A program made the position numbers and the translations under genes. From Lachnospiraceae bacterium (lineage in GTDB: Bacteria; Bacillota; Clostridia; Lachnospirales; Lachnospiraceae), in assembly GCA_030524705.1 (NCBI GenBank), contig JAUNGD010000004.1, positions 1-64,000 of the forward strand: 64,000 nucleotides of DNA, in the 5' to 3' direction. Positions within the stretch are counted from its first letter, which is position 1. Every line of letters begins with the position of its first letter. Positions 41,036-49,907 of the stretch are shown in pieces. The notes below the pieces were generated by a model, which was given only the letters and a program-made list of their open reading frames with translations, was not told where the DNA came from and did no database searches.

Positions 41036-41680
41036 ATGGGTTATTCAGATATGATTATATTTATTATGGAAATTGTGGGGACGGTGGCCTTTGCGGCTTC
41101 CGGGGCAATGACGGGCATCCAAAAAAGAATGGATTTATTCGGCGTAAATGTTCTGGGAGTGACGACGGCAGTGGGCGGCGGCCTGATCCGGGATCTGATC
41201 CTTGGCCTGAATCCTCCGGTCATGTTCCAAAATCCCCGATATGCATTGACGGCGGTGATTACTTCCACGGTGCTGTTTATTTTTATGTATGTCCGGGCAG
41301 GAGTACATACCGGACGGCATGCGAAGATGAGGGAGATTCTGCTTTTTGTAGGCGATACGATCGGCTTGGGGATCTTTACCGTAGTGGGAAGCCATACGGC
41401 AGTCACGGCGGGCTATGGAGACAACCGTTTTCTTCTGGTGTTTGTCGGCGTGATGACAGGAGTCGGAGGCGGAATGCTGCGGGACGTGCTGGCGGGAAAT
41501 ATGCCCTATATTCTTGTAAAACATGTATATGCCGTTGCCTCATTAAGCGGAGCGCTGGTATACGTGCTGCTGCTGCCGTATCTGAGCGGGCTTTCCTGCA
41601 TGATGGCCGGAGCAGTGGCGGTGATGCTGATTCGGATTCTGGCGGCGTACTACAGATGGAACCTGCCCCGCATTCCATAA
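41036..41680 (+). CDS. TRIC / UPF0126 family membrane protein (YadS-like)
   Basis: 214-aa protein with seven hydrophobic helices in two repeats. The family motifs are VAFAASGAMTGIQKRMDLFG and VLGVTTAVGGGLIRDLILG in the first half and GVMTGVGGGMLRDVLAGN in the second. Members form trimeric intracellular-cation channels, permeable to potassium in studied prokaryotic examples; some have been linked to amino-acid export. ATG 41036 follows GGGGGCTGAGGT. Single gene. Confidence 0.9.
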   Translation: MGYSDMIIFIMEIVGTVAFAASGAMTGIQKRMDLFGVNVLGVTTAVGGGLIRDLILGLNPPVMFQNPRYALTAVITSTVLFIFMYVRAGVHTGRHAKMREILLFVGDTIGLGIFTVVGSHTAVTAGYGDNRFLLVFVGVMTGVGGGMLRDVLAGNMPYILVKHVYAVASLSGALVYVLLLPYLSGLSCMMAGAVAVMLIRILAAYYRWNLPRIP

Positions 41681-41686
41681 AGGCAC

Positions 41687-41738
41687 AAAATAACTCAGAG
41701 TAGGACCTGCAGGAGTGTCCGCCCTGAGCTATTTTTTC
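41687..41738. terminator. Shared terminator between convergent genes
   Basis: AAAATA-CTCAG-type arm (41687-41698) pairs with CTGAG-TATTTT (41724-41736); T-run on the plus strand and A-run on the 5' side suit both directions. Confidence 0.7.
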
Positions 41739-41793
41739 TGTACGGCATTCTCTATTCCTAAGTCTGTAGTATAACTGTTTATAGCAGAGCTGT

Positions 41794-42342
41794 TTATTGC
41801 TCCATCTGCCTTCCCATAAATCCGGCGGCGCACTTTGCCAGCACCTGCTCTGTCTCTCCCATTTTCCGGGAGGTATCCTTGCTGCGCAGGATGACGGAGC
41901 CGATGACGTCGCCCTCGCAGAGGATTGGGCTGATGACCTGCGGCAATTCATCATCCATATCTTCACTGGTGATTTTTACGTGATTCCGGGACTGCTGATT
42001 CGAGAGAATATGCTCCCGGTCATTCATGACAGCCTCGAGCTGGCCGGTGACGGGAGCGCCTATGGTTTCCTTGCGGATGCCTCCGGCAGCGGCGATGACC
42101 TGATCCCGGTCTGTGATGCAGACACTGTGTCCGGAAGCGGAGGCAAGGGCTTCGGCATATTCTTTTGCAAAGCTGCCCAATTCCCCGATCGGGGAATATT
42201 TTTTTAAAATGATTTCTCCTTCGCGATCGGTAAATATTTCCAATGGATCGCTTTCTCTGATCCGCAAGGTTCTTCGTATTTCCTTTGGGATGACAACGCG
42301 TCCCAGATCGTCTATTCTTCTTACAATTCCCGTAGCTTTCAT
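41794..42342 (-). CDS. spoVT: Stage V sporulation protein T
   Basis: 182-aa forespore regulator. Residues 1-50 are the AbrB-type swapped-hairpin DNA-binding domain (MKATGIVRRIDDLGRVVIPKEIRRTLRI); residues 55-182 are the GAF-like domain (SASGHSVCITDRDQVIAAAGG, PILCEGDVIGSVIL). Length and order match SpoVT of Bacillus and clostridia, where it tunes sigma-G genes. Good evidence that the host lineage makes endospores. ATG 42342 with GGAGGAA on the minus strand. Confidence 0.93.
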   Translation of the reverse strand: MKATGIVRRIDDLGRVVIPKEIRRTLRIRESDPLEIFTDREGEIILKKYSPIGELGSFAKEYAEALASASGHSVCITDRDQVIAAAGGIRKETIGAPVTGQLEAVMNDREHILSNQQSRNHVKITSEDMDDELPQVISPILCEGDVIGSVILRSKDTSRKMGETEQVLAKCAAGFMGRQMEQ

Positions 42343-42471
42343 ATATAAATTCCTCCATTTACTGTACTTTCCACTACTGGAATTAGTATCTGTAAACGGA
42401 GGGTTTTTATACGTGTCTCTCTTTTAAATTGAATTTGTCATGGCATATTACAACAATACAACAACTTTTAT

Positions 42472-43938
42472 TTACAGCGACAATGCTTCCCGTCCCATCT
42501 GCTCCAGAAGCTCGCTTTTGATCTTAAAGAGCTTGTCGGAAAGGTCGACGTATACCTCGTGCGGGTTTGCAAAACGCTTCGTCTCCTCCCACAGGGTATC
42601 CTTTTCCTTTGTGCAGTAATCCCGGATTTCCATAACAGAAGGAGAGGTATAAACGCATTCTCCCTTCAGGAATACCGGAACAAGCATTTCTCGTAGGGTG
42701 TAGGTGCCGGCCTTAATCTTTGTCTTTTTCCAGGTCTCCAGCGGGTCGAAGATGATCATATCCTCGGATTCGTCGAAGGTCTCATCCTCCAGGCAGATCA
42801 GGTCGGCGCGGATCTTTCCGCTTTCCTTGTCATAGATACGGAGGAGTTTTTTGTTGCCCGGATTCGTGATCTTTTCTGTATTTTCGGAAAGCTTGATCTT
42901 CGGTATAAATTCACCTGTTTTGTCATCCAGAACAGCCGCCAGCTTGTAAACGCCGCCGAAAGCAGGGCAGTCCTTTGAGGTAATCATATTCGTGCCGACG
43001 CCCCAGGAGGTAATTGCCGCACCCTGGGTCTTCAGGCTGTCGATCAGATATTCGTCCAGATCACTGGAGGCCGAAATGATGGCGTCGGTAAAACCGGCGT
43101 CGTCCAGAAGACGGCGGGCCTTCTTTGACATATATGCCAGGTCGCCGCTGTCAAGACGGATACCGTAATTTTTGAGCTCAATGCCGGCTTCCTTCATCTC
43201 CCGGAAAACGCGGATTGCATTCGGAACGCCAGAGCGGAGCGTATCGTACGTATCCACCAGCAGCGTGCAGGCATTCGGGTACATCTCGGAATATTTTTTA
43301 AATGCGGTGTACTCATCCGGGAAGCTCATGATCCAGCTGTGGGCGTGGGTTCCCTTCACCGGAATGTCAAAAAGCTGTCCGGCCAGGACGTTGGATGTGC
43401 CGATGCAGCCCGCGATGACAGCGGCCCTTGCACCGTAAACGCCGGCGTCCGGTCCCTGTGCCCGGCGCAGGCCGAATTCCATGATACCGTCGCCCCGGGC
43501 AGCGCGGACGACCCGGGCAGCCTTGGTGGCGATCAGGCTCTGATGATTCAGAATGGTCAAAATAGCAGTCTCTACGAGCTGTGCCTGCATGATCGGAGCG
43601 ATGACCTTCAGGAGCGGTTCGTAAGGGAAGACAATGGAGCCTTCTGGAATGGCATAAATATCACCCTCAAAATGGAAGTTCTTTAAATAATCAAGAAATT
43701 CATCGTGGAAAATGCCGAGGCCCTTCAGATAAGAAATGTCTTCCTCTGAAAAATGAAGATTTTTAATATAGTCAATTACCTGATCCAGACCGGCAGCGAT
43801 AGCGTAGCCGTTACCGCAGGGATTCTTGCGGTAAAAAGCGTCAAAGATAACGACTTCGGAGGAATGGCTTTCAAAATAGCCCTGCATCATGGTTAATTCA
43901 TACAGGTCTGTCAGCAAGGTAAGATTCAGTGTACTCAT
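42472..43938 (-). CDS. pncB: Nicotinate phosphoribosyltransferase
   Basis: 488-aa enzyme making nicotinate mononucleotide from nicotinate and PRPP, the entry to NAD salvage. N-terminal LTDLYELTMMQGYF, the FGLRRAQGPDAG motif, GTHAHSW with the phosphorylatable His, RLDSGDLAYMSKKAR and SSDLDEYLIDSL support the family. ATG 43938 has AAGGAGTGA upstream; the longer frame is rejected. Divergent from tRNA-Gln. Confidence 0.95.
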   Translation of the reverse strand: MSTLNLTLLTDLYELTMMQGYFESHSSEVVIFDAFYRKNPCGNGYAIAAGLDQVIDYIKNLHFSEEDISYLKGLGIFHDEFLDYLKNFHFEGDIYAIPEGSIVFPYEPLLKVIAPIMQAQLVETAILTILNHQSLIATKAARVVRAARGDGIMEFGLRRAQGPDAGVYGARAAVIAGCIGTSNVLAGQLFDIPVKGTHAHSWIMSFPDEYTAFKKYSEMYPNACTLLVDTYDTLRSGVPNAIRVFREMKEAGIELKNYGIRLDSGDLAYMSKKARRLLDDAGFTDAIISASSDLDEYLIDSLKTQGAAITSWGVGTNMITSKDCPAFGGVYKLAAVLDDKTGEFIPKIKLSENTEKITNPGNKKLLRIYDKESGKIRADLICLEDETFDESEDMIIFDPLETWKKTKIKAGTYTLREMLVPVFLKGECVYTSPSVMEIRDYCTKEKDTLWEETKRFANPHEVYVDLSDKLFKIKSELLEQMGREALSL

Positions 43939-44027
43939 GAGGTTCACTCCTTTTTTCTTTTTATATATGAATATACCACATTTTTTGCAGGATGGAAGAA
44001 AAAAATAAAAAAAAGTGAAAAAAGTAC

Positions 44028-44056
44028 TTGCATTATTTAAAAACATAGGTTATAAT
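44028..44056 (+). promoter_or_regulatory. Promoter of tRNA-Gln
   Basis: TTGCAT (44028-44033), 17-bp spacer, TATAAT (44051-44056), 18 bp before the tRNA. Confidence 0.8.
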
Positions 44057-44074
44057 TCTTCTTGCGTTGAACGA

Positions 44075-44146
44075 AGGGCTATCGCCAAACGGTAAGGCAA
44101 CGGACTCTGACTCCGTCATTTCAAGGTTCGAATCCTTGTAGCCCTG
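44075..44146 (+). tRNA. tRNA-Gln(CUG)
   Basis: 72-nt cloverleaf: acceptor AGGGCTA/TAGCCCT with the weak A1-U72 pair common in tRNA-Gln, anticodon arm ACGGA-CTCTGAC-TCCGT giving anticodon CTG, T-arm CAAGG-TTCGAAT-CCTTG, discriminator G. CCA not encoded. Confidence 0.95.
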
Positions 44147-44153
44147 CTTAGAT

Positions 44154-44190
44154 AAATGGATATCTTCAGATTGGAGATATCCATTTTTTT
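44154..44190 (+). terminator. Terminator of tRNA-Gln
   Basis: A 12-bp stem (44154-44165 with 44175-44186) ending in a T-run; arms nearly identical to the terminator at 30.54 kb. From here to 44278 nothing else is visible. Confidence 0.9.
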
Positions 44191-44278
44191 GTGTATTTTC
44201 GGGCTTTTTCAGGTGCGGCGGATGTGAAAGAAAGATGCTGTTTCCGAAAATGCTGCCCTGTAAAGCGCATCCTACCTC

Positions 44279-45514
44279 TTAGGACAAGGGCTTTGAAATC
44301 AAATCACGGTACTTTTTCGGCGTCATTCCGCAAAATTTTTTGAAAATCCTTGTAAAATAATTGATATCCTGAATACCGCAATAGGAGGCAACGACTTGTA
44401 TTTGCAGGTGCGTTGTATTCAGCAGGAAGATGGCGTGTTCTACTCTCTTTTTGTTGACGTAGTCGGTCAGGGTCATTCCGGTTTCTTTTTTGAATAAGGT
44501 AGACAGATAGCCGGCGCTGATATTGAACATTTCTGAAAGGGTTTTCAGCCCCAAATCGCTTGCAAGGTTCAGGTTGATTTGGTTGATTACTTTTTGAATG
44601 ACGGGGGAATACCCTTTTACGGAGTGGTTCCGCACAAGCAGACAATATCTATGAAGCATTTCCCGTTCCAGATTATGATCTGTGACGGTGGTAAGTGCTT
44701 CTATTTTTTGCGCAAATTTTGTGGAAATCCGGTCAAGATATGCAGGATGGACCGCACTATGCTCAGCCGCTTTGCGCAGTAATGTGTTGAAAACTACCAT
44801 ATAGTTTTTATAATCGCGCAGGGAATCGGCCAAGCGGGGGATATAGCGGATGCCCTCGTCTTTAGGAAGTATCTGGCTGATCATGGCAAGATTTCCCTGG
44901 CTGACGGCCTGCATAATTTGGTTCTCGAATTCGTACCGTTCTTCTACCACTTTCAGATTCGTCGGCATCAGATAAGGAGCTTTGGCCGATTCTGTGATAA
45001 AGTCTCTGCTGTAGGGCATATTCAAAGGGCTGCCGTTTATGACAGAAACCGTGTAATTGGTATCCTGCCAAATGGTTTCGGCTAAAGTTCCGATCATGTT
45101 TTTGAAATCAGCTTCCGAACGGATAAAAGTAATGTTGTAATAGTAGGTCTCCATAAGGGGAAGAAGATGGGATGGAAGTTCCAATTCCTCCAGTATTTTA
45201 TAATAATTTTTCTGGTTAATGTCTATGTAAGTAAATGGCCCAATTACAAAATACTGTTTTTTTTGAGCGTTAGGAAGCTGCATACATGCGTAGCTGCAAT
45301 AATATTCGTCTGTAAAGTAATATAGGGTATTTTCTTTACAATTTTCCAGAAAGATGGAGATGCATTCATCTTTGTCAAAATTGGCCAGCAAACTTTCACG
45401 CAGACCATTGTCTAAAAGCTCAATTAATTCAAATGGTTCTTCGTATATCGCAGTAGGAATATGGTTGTTTTTCAGAATTTTTCTTACATAAGCAAGTACG
45501 CTGTCATAGTGCAT
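44279..45514 (-). CDS. AraC-family regulator of the glucuronide cluster
   Basis: 411 aa. The C-terminal 100 residues are the double HTH of AraC proteins (LGLKTLSEMFNISAGYLSTLF, then GIQDINYFTRIFKKFCGMTPKKY). The N-terminal 290 residues have no recognised sensor fold, a common type in Lachnospiraceae. Start ATG 45514 with AGGAGACA; a longer frame from 45553 is not supported. Divergent from beta-glucuronidase with a 218-bp region between, so most likely its activator, sensing a uronide or intermediate. Confidence 0.88.
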   Translation of the reverse strand: MHYDSVLAYVRKILKNNHIPTAIYEEPFELIELLDNGLRESLLANFDKDECISIFLENCKENTLYYFTDEYYCSYACMQLPNAQKKQYFVIGPFTYIDINQKNYYKILEELELPSHLLPLMETYYYNITFIRSEADFKNMIGTLAETIWQDTNYTVSVINGSPLNMPYSRDFITESAKAPYLMPTNLKVVEERYEFENQIMQAVSQGNLAMISQILPKDEGIRYIPRLADSLRDYKNYMVVFNTLLRKAAEHSAVHPAYLDRISTKFAQKIEALTTVTDHNLEREMLHRYCLLVRNHSVKGYSPVIQKVINQINLNLASDLGLKTLSEMFNISAGYLSTLFKKETGMTLTDYVNKKRVEHAIFLLNTTHLQIQVVASYCGIQDINYFTRIFKKFCGMTPKKYRDLISKPLS

Positions 45515-45578
45515 TTGTATGTCTCCTGTTTGTAAATTCTTTCGGGTACCCATTAAATTTCATTCGCCGTATGATTTT

Positions 45579-45677
45579 TTGACATTATCATACAATTTTC
45601 ATTTGAATTCAACTGGTTTCGATAATTGTGCGAAAAGTCATGAAAATCATCCTCACGTCATGGCAGAGGGGGATGAT
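45579..45677 (+). promoter_or_regulatory. Divergent regulatory region of the glucuronide cluster
   Basis: A candidate promoter TTGACA (45579-45584) with 18-bp spacer and weak -10 TTGAAT (45603-45608), followed by an inverted repeat TTTCG-N9-CGAAA (45617-45635) and a second one ATCATCC (45646-45652) / GGATGAT (45671-45677). The weak -10 suits an activator-dependent promoter. Confidence 0.4.
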
Positions 45678-45732
45678 AAATTTAAAATACCGAAAAATGA
45701 TACAAAAATATGAAAGAAAGTGAGGAAAATTT

Positions 45733-47550
45733 ATGAGAACATGTCAAATGCTGTATCCGAGAGATACAGTTACGCGGCGGGCGGTGAGCATGGATGGTAT
45801 GTGGAAGTTCCGTCTGGACTGGCAGCAGCAGGGATATGAAAAGGATTGGAAAGACGGTATTCCGAACCCGGACCTGATTCCTGTTCCTGCGAGTTTTCAA
45901 GATTTTTATACGGAAAAAGACGTCCGGGAATTTACAGGGGATGTCTGGTACGAGACGGATGTGTTCGTGCCCGGAGAATGGGAAGGGCGCGAGGTAGCGG
46001 TCCGGTTCGGCTGTGCGACCCATCGTGCGGAGGTTTACGTAAATGGGGTAAAGGCGGCTGCCCATGAAGGCGGATTTCTTCCATTTTCCGCTGTTGTGAC
46101 AGAGATCGTACGGTATAACGCATTTAATAAAGTGGTGGTTCTGGTAAACAACGAGCTGAATGTGACCAGTATACCATGTGGTGAAACAAAAGTTTTGAGC
46201 AATGGAAAGAAAATGTCCAAACCGTATTTTGATTTCTACAATTATTCAGGCCTGCAGAGATCGGTGAATCTGATTGCTTATCCGAAGGAGCATATTGAAG
46301 ACTTTTCGGTAATACATGAATTTGAAGGGCAGGATGCCATTGTGCATTATTCTGTGGAGACAACCGGCTCGCATGAAGTGGAAATACAAGTGTTTGATGA
46401 GGGTTCGCAAAAAGTTGCCTCTGCCGTAGGAAAGGAAGGGGAAATCCGTATCCCTGATGTGCAGAAATGGAGTGTAGGCAAAGGTTATCTTTACCGCTTT
46501 GAAATCCGTATCGTGGACGGAATGGAAGTCATTGATGAGTATTATGACCAGATCGGTATCCGTACCGTAGAGGTTCGGGGAAAAGATATCTTGCTCAATG
46601 GAGAAAAGATTTACCTGAAGGGCTTTGGAAAGCATGAGGACAGCGACGTGGTGGGCCGCGGGTTCAACATCGGTATGATGAAGCGTGATTTTGAATGTAT
46701 GAAATGGATTGGGGCGAACTGTTTCCGTACCTCCCATTATCCGTACAGTGAAGAAATCTACCAGATGGCTGACCGGGAAGGAATTCTTGTCATTGATGAA
46801 GTGGCGGCAGTAGGGCTTTTCAAGAGTATGATGAACTTTCTGGAGGCGTCCACCGGAAAGCAGACAGCCTTTTTTGAGGAGCCGACCATTCCGAAATTGT
46901 TGGAAAATCATCTGCAGTGTATCGAGGATATGATCTGCCGCGATAAGAACCATGCCTGCGTGATCGCATGGAGCCTTTTAAATGAGCCGGAGACGACGAA
47001 TGAAGCTTCGGTGCCGTATTTTGCAAAAGTATTTGAAGCGGCAAGGGCGCTGGATCCGCAGAAACGTCCGCGTACGTTTGCGATGGTTATGAATTCACTG
47101 CCGCAAAACTGCAAGTGCTACCAGTTTAGTGATTTTCTTTCCCTGAACCGTTATTACGGCTGGTATACGCTGGGTGGTTATGAAATCTCAGATGCTGAAG
47201 CGGCGTTTAGGGACGAAATGGATGCTTGGGCGGCGAAAGAGATGAATAAGCCGCTGATCTTCACGGAATACGGCGCAGATACCAGCGCGATGGAACATAA
47301 GCTGCCGTCTGTAATGTGGAGCCAGGAATACCAGATAGAATATCTGGAAATGTGCCACCGGGTATTCGATTCTTATGATTTCATTGCTGGCGAACTTGTG
47401 TGGAATTTTGCTGATTTCCAGACAACAGAGGGAATTATGAGGATGGATGGAAATAAGAAGGGCATTTTCACAAGACAGAGACAGCCGAAGCTGGCCGCAT
47501 ATTATTACAAAAAACGTTGGGAAAACATTCCATTAGATTATAAAAAATAA
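45733..47550 (+). CDS. uidA: Beta-glucuronidase (GH2)
   Basis: 605-aa glycoside hydrolase. Jelly-roll, immunoglobulin-like and TIM-barrel domains in order; barrel motifs KGFGKHEDSDVVGRG, acid/base Glu in WSLLNEPETT and nucleophile Glu in LIFTEYGADT match GUS enzymes. The active-site loop region GLFKSMMNFLEASTGKQTAF is present but shorter than in E. coli GUS, which affects substrate size in gut GUS classes. No signal peptide, so glucuronides are taken up intact by the next gene's transporter. RBS AAGTGAGG. Confidence 0.93.
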   Translation: MRTCQMLYPRDTVTRRAVSMDGMWKFRLDWQQQGYEKDWKDGIPNPDLIPVPASFQDFYTEKDVREFTGDVWYETDVFVPGEWEGREVAVRFGCATHRAEVYVNGVKAAAHEGGFLPFSAVVTEIVRYNAFNKVVVLVNNELNVTSIPCGETKVLSNGKKMSKPYFDFYNYSGLQRSVNLIAYPKEHIEDFSVIHEFEGQDAIVHYSVETTGSHEVEIQVFDEGSQKVASAVGKEGEIRIPDVQKWSVGKGYLYRFEIRIVDGMEVIDEYYDQIGIRTVEVRGKDILLNGEKIYLKGFGKHEDSDVVGRGFNIGMMKRDFECMKWIGANCFRTSHYPYSEEIYQMADREGILVIDEVAAVGLFKSMMNFLEASTGKQTAFFEEPTIPKLLENHLQCIEDMICRDKNHACVIAWSLLNEPETTNEASVPYFAKVFEAARALDPQKRPRTFAMVMNSLPQNCKCYQFSDFLSLNRYYGWYTLGGYEISDAEAAFRDEMDAWAAKEMNKPLIFTEYGADTSAMEHKLPSVMWSQEYQIEYLEMCHRVFDSYDFIAGELVWNFADFQTTEGIMRMDGNKKGIFTRQRQPKLAAYYYKKRWENIPLDYKK

Positions 47551-47589
47551 AACGGGAATGGATAAAAACAGAAAGGCAGAGAAATACAT

Positions 47590-48978
47590 ATGGAGAAAAA
47601 GAAAAATGTCAGGCCATTTGGCATGAGAGATAAGCTCGGATATATGTTTGGTGATTTCGGAAATGATTTTACCTTTGTTTTATCTTCGATGTTTATGCTT
47701 AAATTTTATACGGACGTTATGGGGATTGCCCCTGGCGTAGTAGGCGCGCTTATGATGGCCGCCCGGTTCGTGGACGCAGTTACGGATGTTACGATGGGAC
47801 AGATCGCAGACCGTTCTAAACCTACGAAAGACGGAAAATTTAAACCGTGGATCAAGCGGATGTGCGGCCCTGTGGCGATTGCTTCTTTTTTGATTTATCA
47901 GTCGGCATTTGCGAATATGGCGTATGGATTTAAAGTGGTATGGATGGTGGTAACTTATATACTGTGGGGCTCTATCTTTTATACCTCTATCAATATTCCG
48001 TATGGCTCTATGGCATCTGCAATTTCTGAAGACCCGACAGACCGCGCGCAGCTTTCTACCTGGCGTACCGTCGGAGGAACCTTGGCCGGCCTTGTAATTG
48101 GCGTCGGCACTCCGATGTTTGCATACGTTGTAGTTGACGGAAATACAGTCCTTTCCGGTACCCGCATGACAATTATTGCAGGTGTATTTGCGCTTTGTGC
48201 AGTTGTTTGCTATCTGCTTTGCTTCAATCTTGTTCAGGAGCGTGTTGTGATTGAAGCGAACAATCAGAAATTGGAAATAGGCAAGCTTCTGAAAACCTTG
48301 TTTACAAATCGTGCTCTCCTTGGAATTATTGCCGCGGCTATTTTGGTACTGCTGGCACAGCTCAGTATGCAGGGAATGGCCGGATATGTATTCCCGAATT
48401 ATTATGGTTCTGCTAGTGCGCAGTCGATGTCTTCTTTAACAGGAACCATTGGTATGCTGGTAATTTGTGCACCGCTGGCAGTAAAGCTGTCTAAAAAGTT
48501 TGGTAAAAAGGAGCTTTCCATTGCATCCTGCTTGCTGGGAGCGGCGTCTTATGTGATCTGCCTGATCCTGCGCCCGGAAAATCCTTATGTTTATATTGTA
48601 TTCTATACGCTGTCCTTTACTGGCCTTGGTTTCTTTAATATGATTATATGGGCGATGATTACGGATGTAATTGATGACGCGGAGCTCCGCAACGGCGTCC
48701 GTGAGGATGGAACCATCTATTCTGTTTATTCTTTCGCAAGAAAAATAGGACAGGCGCTTTCATCAGGTATGGTCGGCGGTTTGATGGGGATGATCGGATA
48801 TTCAAAAGAAACGGCATTTGACCCGGAAGTCCTGGACGGAATCTTTAATATATCCTGTATCGTGCCGATTATAGGGCTGGTGGCGGTTGCTCTTGCATTG
48901 ATGTTTATTTATCCTCTGAACAAACAGCGCGTGGAAGAAAACTGTGCGGAGCTGGCCCGCAGACGGGAAGCAAAATAA
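47590..48978 (+). CDS. GPH-family glucuronide/sugar:cation symporter (UidB-like)
   Basis: 462-aa transporter with 12 membrane helices of the glycoside-pentoside-hexuronide family. The N-terminal MRDKLGYMFGDFGNDFTF, the RFVDAVTDVTMGQIADRSK motif and the cytoplasmic loop between helices 6 and 7 are typical. E. coli UidB, in the same position after uidA, imports glucuronides. Begins 40 bp after the glucuronidase. Confidence 0.92.
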   Translation: MEKKKNVRPFGMRDKLGYMFGDFGNDFTFVLSSMFMLKFYTDVMGIAPGVVGALMMAARFVDAVTDVTMGQIADRSKPTKDGKFKPWIKRMCGPVAIASFLIYQSAFANMAYGFKVVWMVVTYILWGSIFYTSINIPYGSMASAISEDPTDRAQLSTWRTVGGTLAGLVIGVGTPMFAYVVVDGNTVLSGTRMTIIAGVFALCAVVCYLLCFNLVQERVVIEANNQKLEIGKLLKTLFTNRALLGIIAAAILVLLAQLSMQGMAGYVFPNYYGSASAQSMSSLTGTIGMLVICAPLAVKLSKKFGKKELSIASCLLGAASYVICLILRPENPYVYIVFYTLSFTGLGFFNMIIWAMITDVIDDAELRNGVREDGTIYSVYSFARKIGQALSSGMVGGLMGMIGYSKETAFDPEVLDGIFNISCIVPIIGLVAVALALMFIYPLNKQRVEENCAELARRREAK

Positions 48979-49033
48979 GGAACTATCAGATATAAAATGG
49001 AATGGCAAAAAAAGTTAAGGATAGGAGAGGGTA

Positions 49034-49882
49034 ATGGCTTCAGTATTTGATAGATTTGAAAAAAATAAGGAATATTTGATTTGCGTGGATTCAGACGGCT
49101 GTGCGATGGATACCATGAACAGTAAACATATTAAATGTTTTGGGCCATGTATGGTTGAAGAGTGGGGGCTCAAGGAATGGGAGGAAGCGATTCTGGCCAG
49201 ATGGAATGATATCAATCTTTATACTATGACCAGAGGGATCAACCGTTTCCAGGGATTGCTCAAAGCCCTGAAGGAAATAGATGGACAGTATGTGCCGATA
49301 GAGGGGCTGGATGATTTGGAGCAGTGGGTAGAAAATACTCCCGAATTGTCCAACGGTTCACTGAAAAAGGAAATAGAAAGAACTGGGAGCGCCGTGCTGA
49401 AGAAAGCGCTGCGCTGGTCGGAAGCCGTAAATACGAGCATTCAGATGCTTGATGAAAAGGATAAGCAGCCGTTCGCAGGCGTGAAAGAAGCATTGTCCCA
49501 CGCGCACAGGTTTGCGGATATAGCGATCGTATCTTCAGCAAACCTGCAGGCAGTTATGGAAGAATGGGATGTGCATGGGCTTTTGGAGCATACGGACATT
49601 GTCCTGGCACAGGATGCGGGGAGCAAAGCGTACTGTATCGGAGAATTGCTTAAAAAGGGATATGAGAAAGACAAGGTGCTGATGACCGGGGATGCGCCGG
49701 GGGATTACAAAGCGGCACAGTCAAACGGCGTGTTCTATTATCCGATTTTGGTTCGCCATGAGGCGGAATCCTGGGCGGAGTTTAAAGAGACGGCGGTTTC
49801 CAGATTATCGGGCGGAAGCTATGAAGGCGCATACCAGCAGGAAAAAGTAGATGCTTTCCTGCGCAATCTGGGAGCGGAATAG
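49034..49882 (+). CDS. HAD-superfamily hydrolase
   Basis: 282 aa with HAD motifs: I VDSDGCAMDT (nucleophile Asp; the usual second Asp is present in DSDG), II SSANLQA, and III/IV LMTGDAPGDYKAA. A helical cap of about 120 residues lies between motif I and II. Substrate unknown; its place in the glucuronide cluster suggests dephosphorylation of a sugar-phosphate side product. RBS AGGAGAGGG nine bases upstream. Confidence 0.85.
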   Translation: MASVFDRFEKNKEYLICVDSDGCAMDTMNSKHIKCFGPCMVEEWGLKEWEEAILARWNDINLYTMTRGINRFQGLLKALKEIDGQYVPIEGLDDLEQWVENTPELSNGSLKKEIERTGSAVLKKALRWSEAVNTSIQMLDEKDKQPFAGVKEALSHAHRFADIAIVSSANLQAVMEEWDVHGLLEHTDIVLAQDAGSKAYCIGELLKKGYEKDKVLMTGDAPGDYKAAQSNGVFYYPILVRHEAESWAEFKETAVSRLSGGSYEGAYQQEKVDAFLRNLGAE

Positions 49883-49907
49883 ACTGATTGTAGGAGAGGA
49901 GACCAAT

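Noticed and set aside
40843-41703. 286-codon plus-strand frame overlapping tRNA-Thr and the TRIC gene
   Set aside because: It starts inside the tRNA and runs out of frame through a clear TRIC/UPF0126 gene.
42384-42413. Sigma-G-like promoter for spoVT (TATA-type -35 and GATACTA -10 on the minus strand)
   Set aside because: The spacing is about two bases too long for the sigma-F/G consensus, so it is not listed as a feature.
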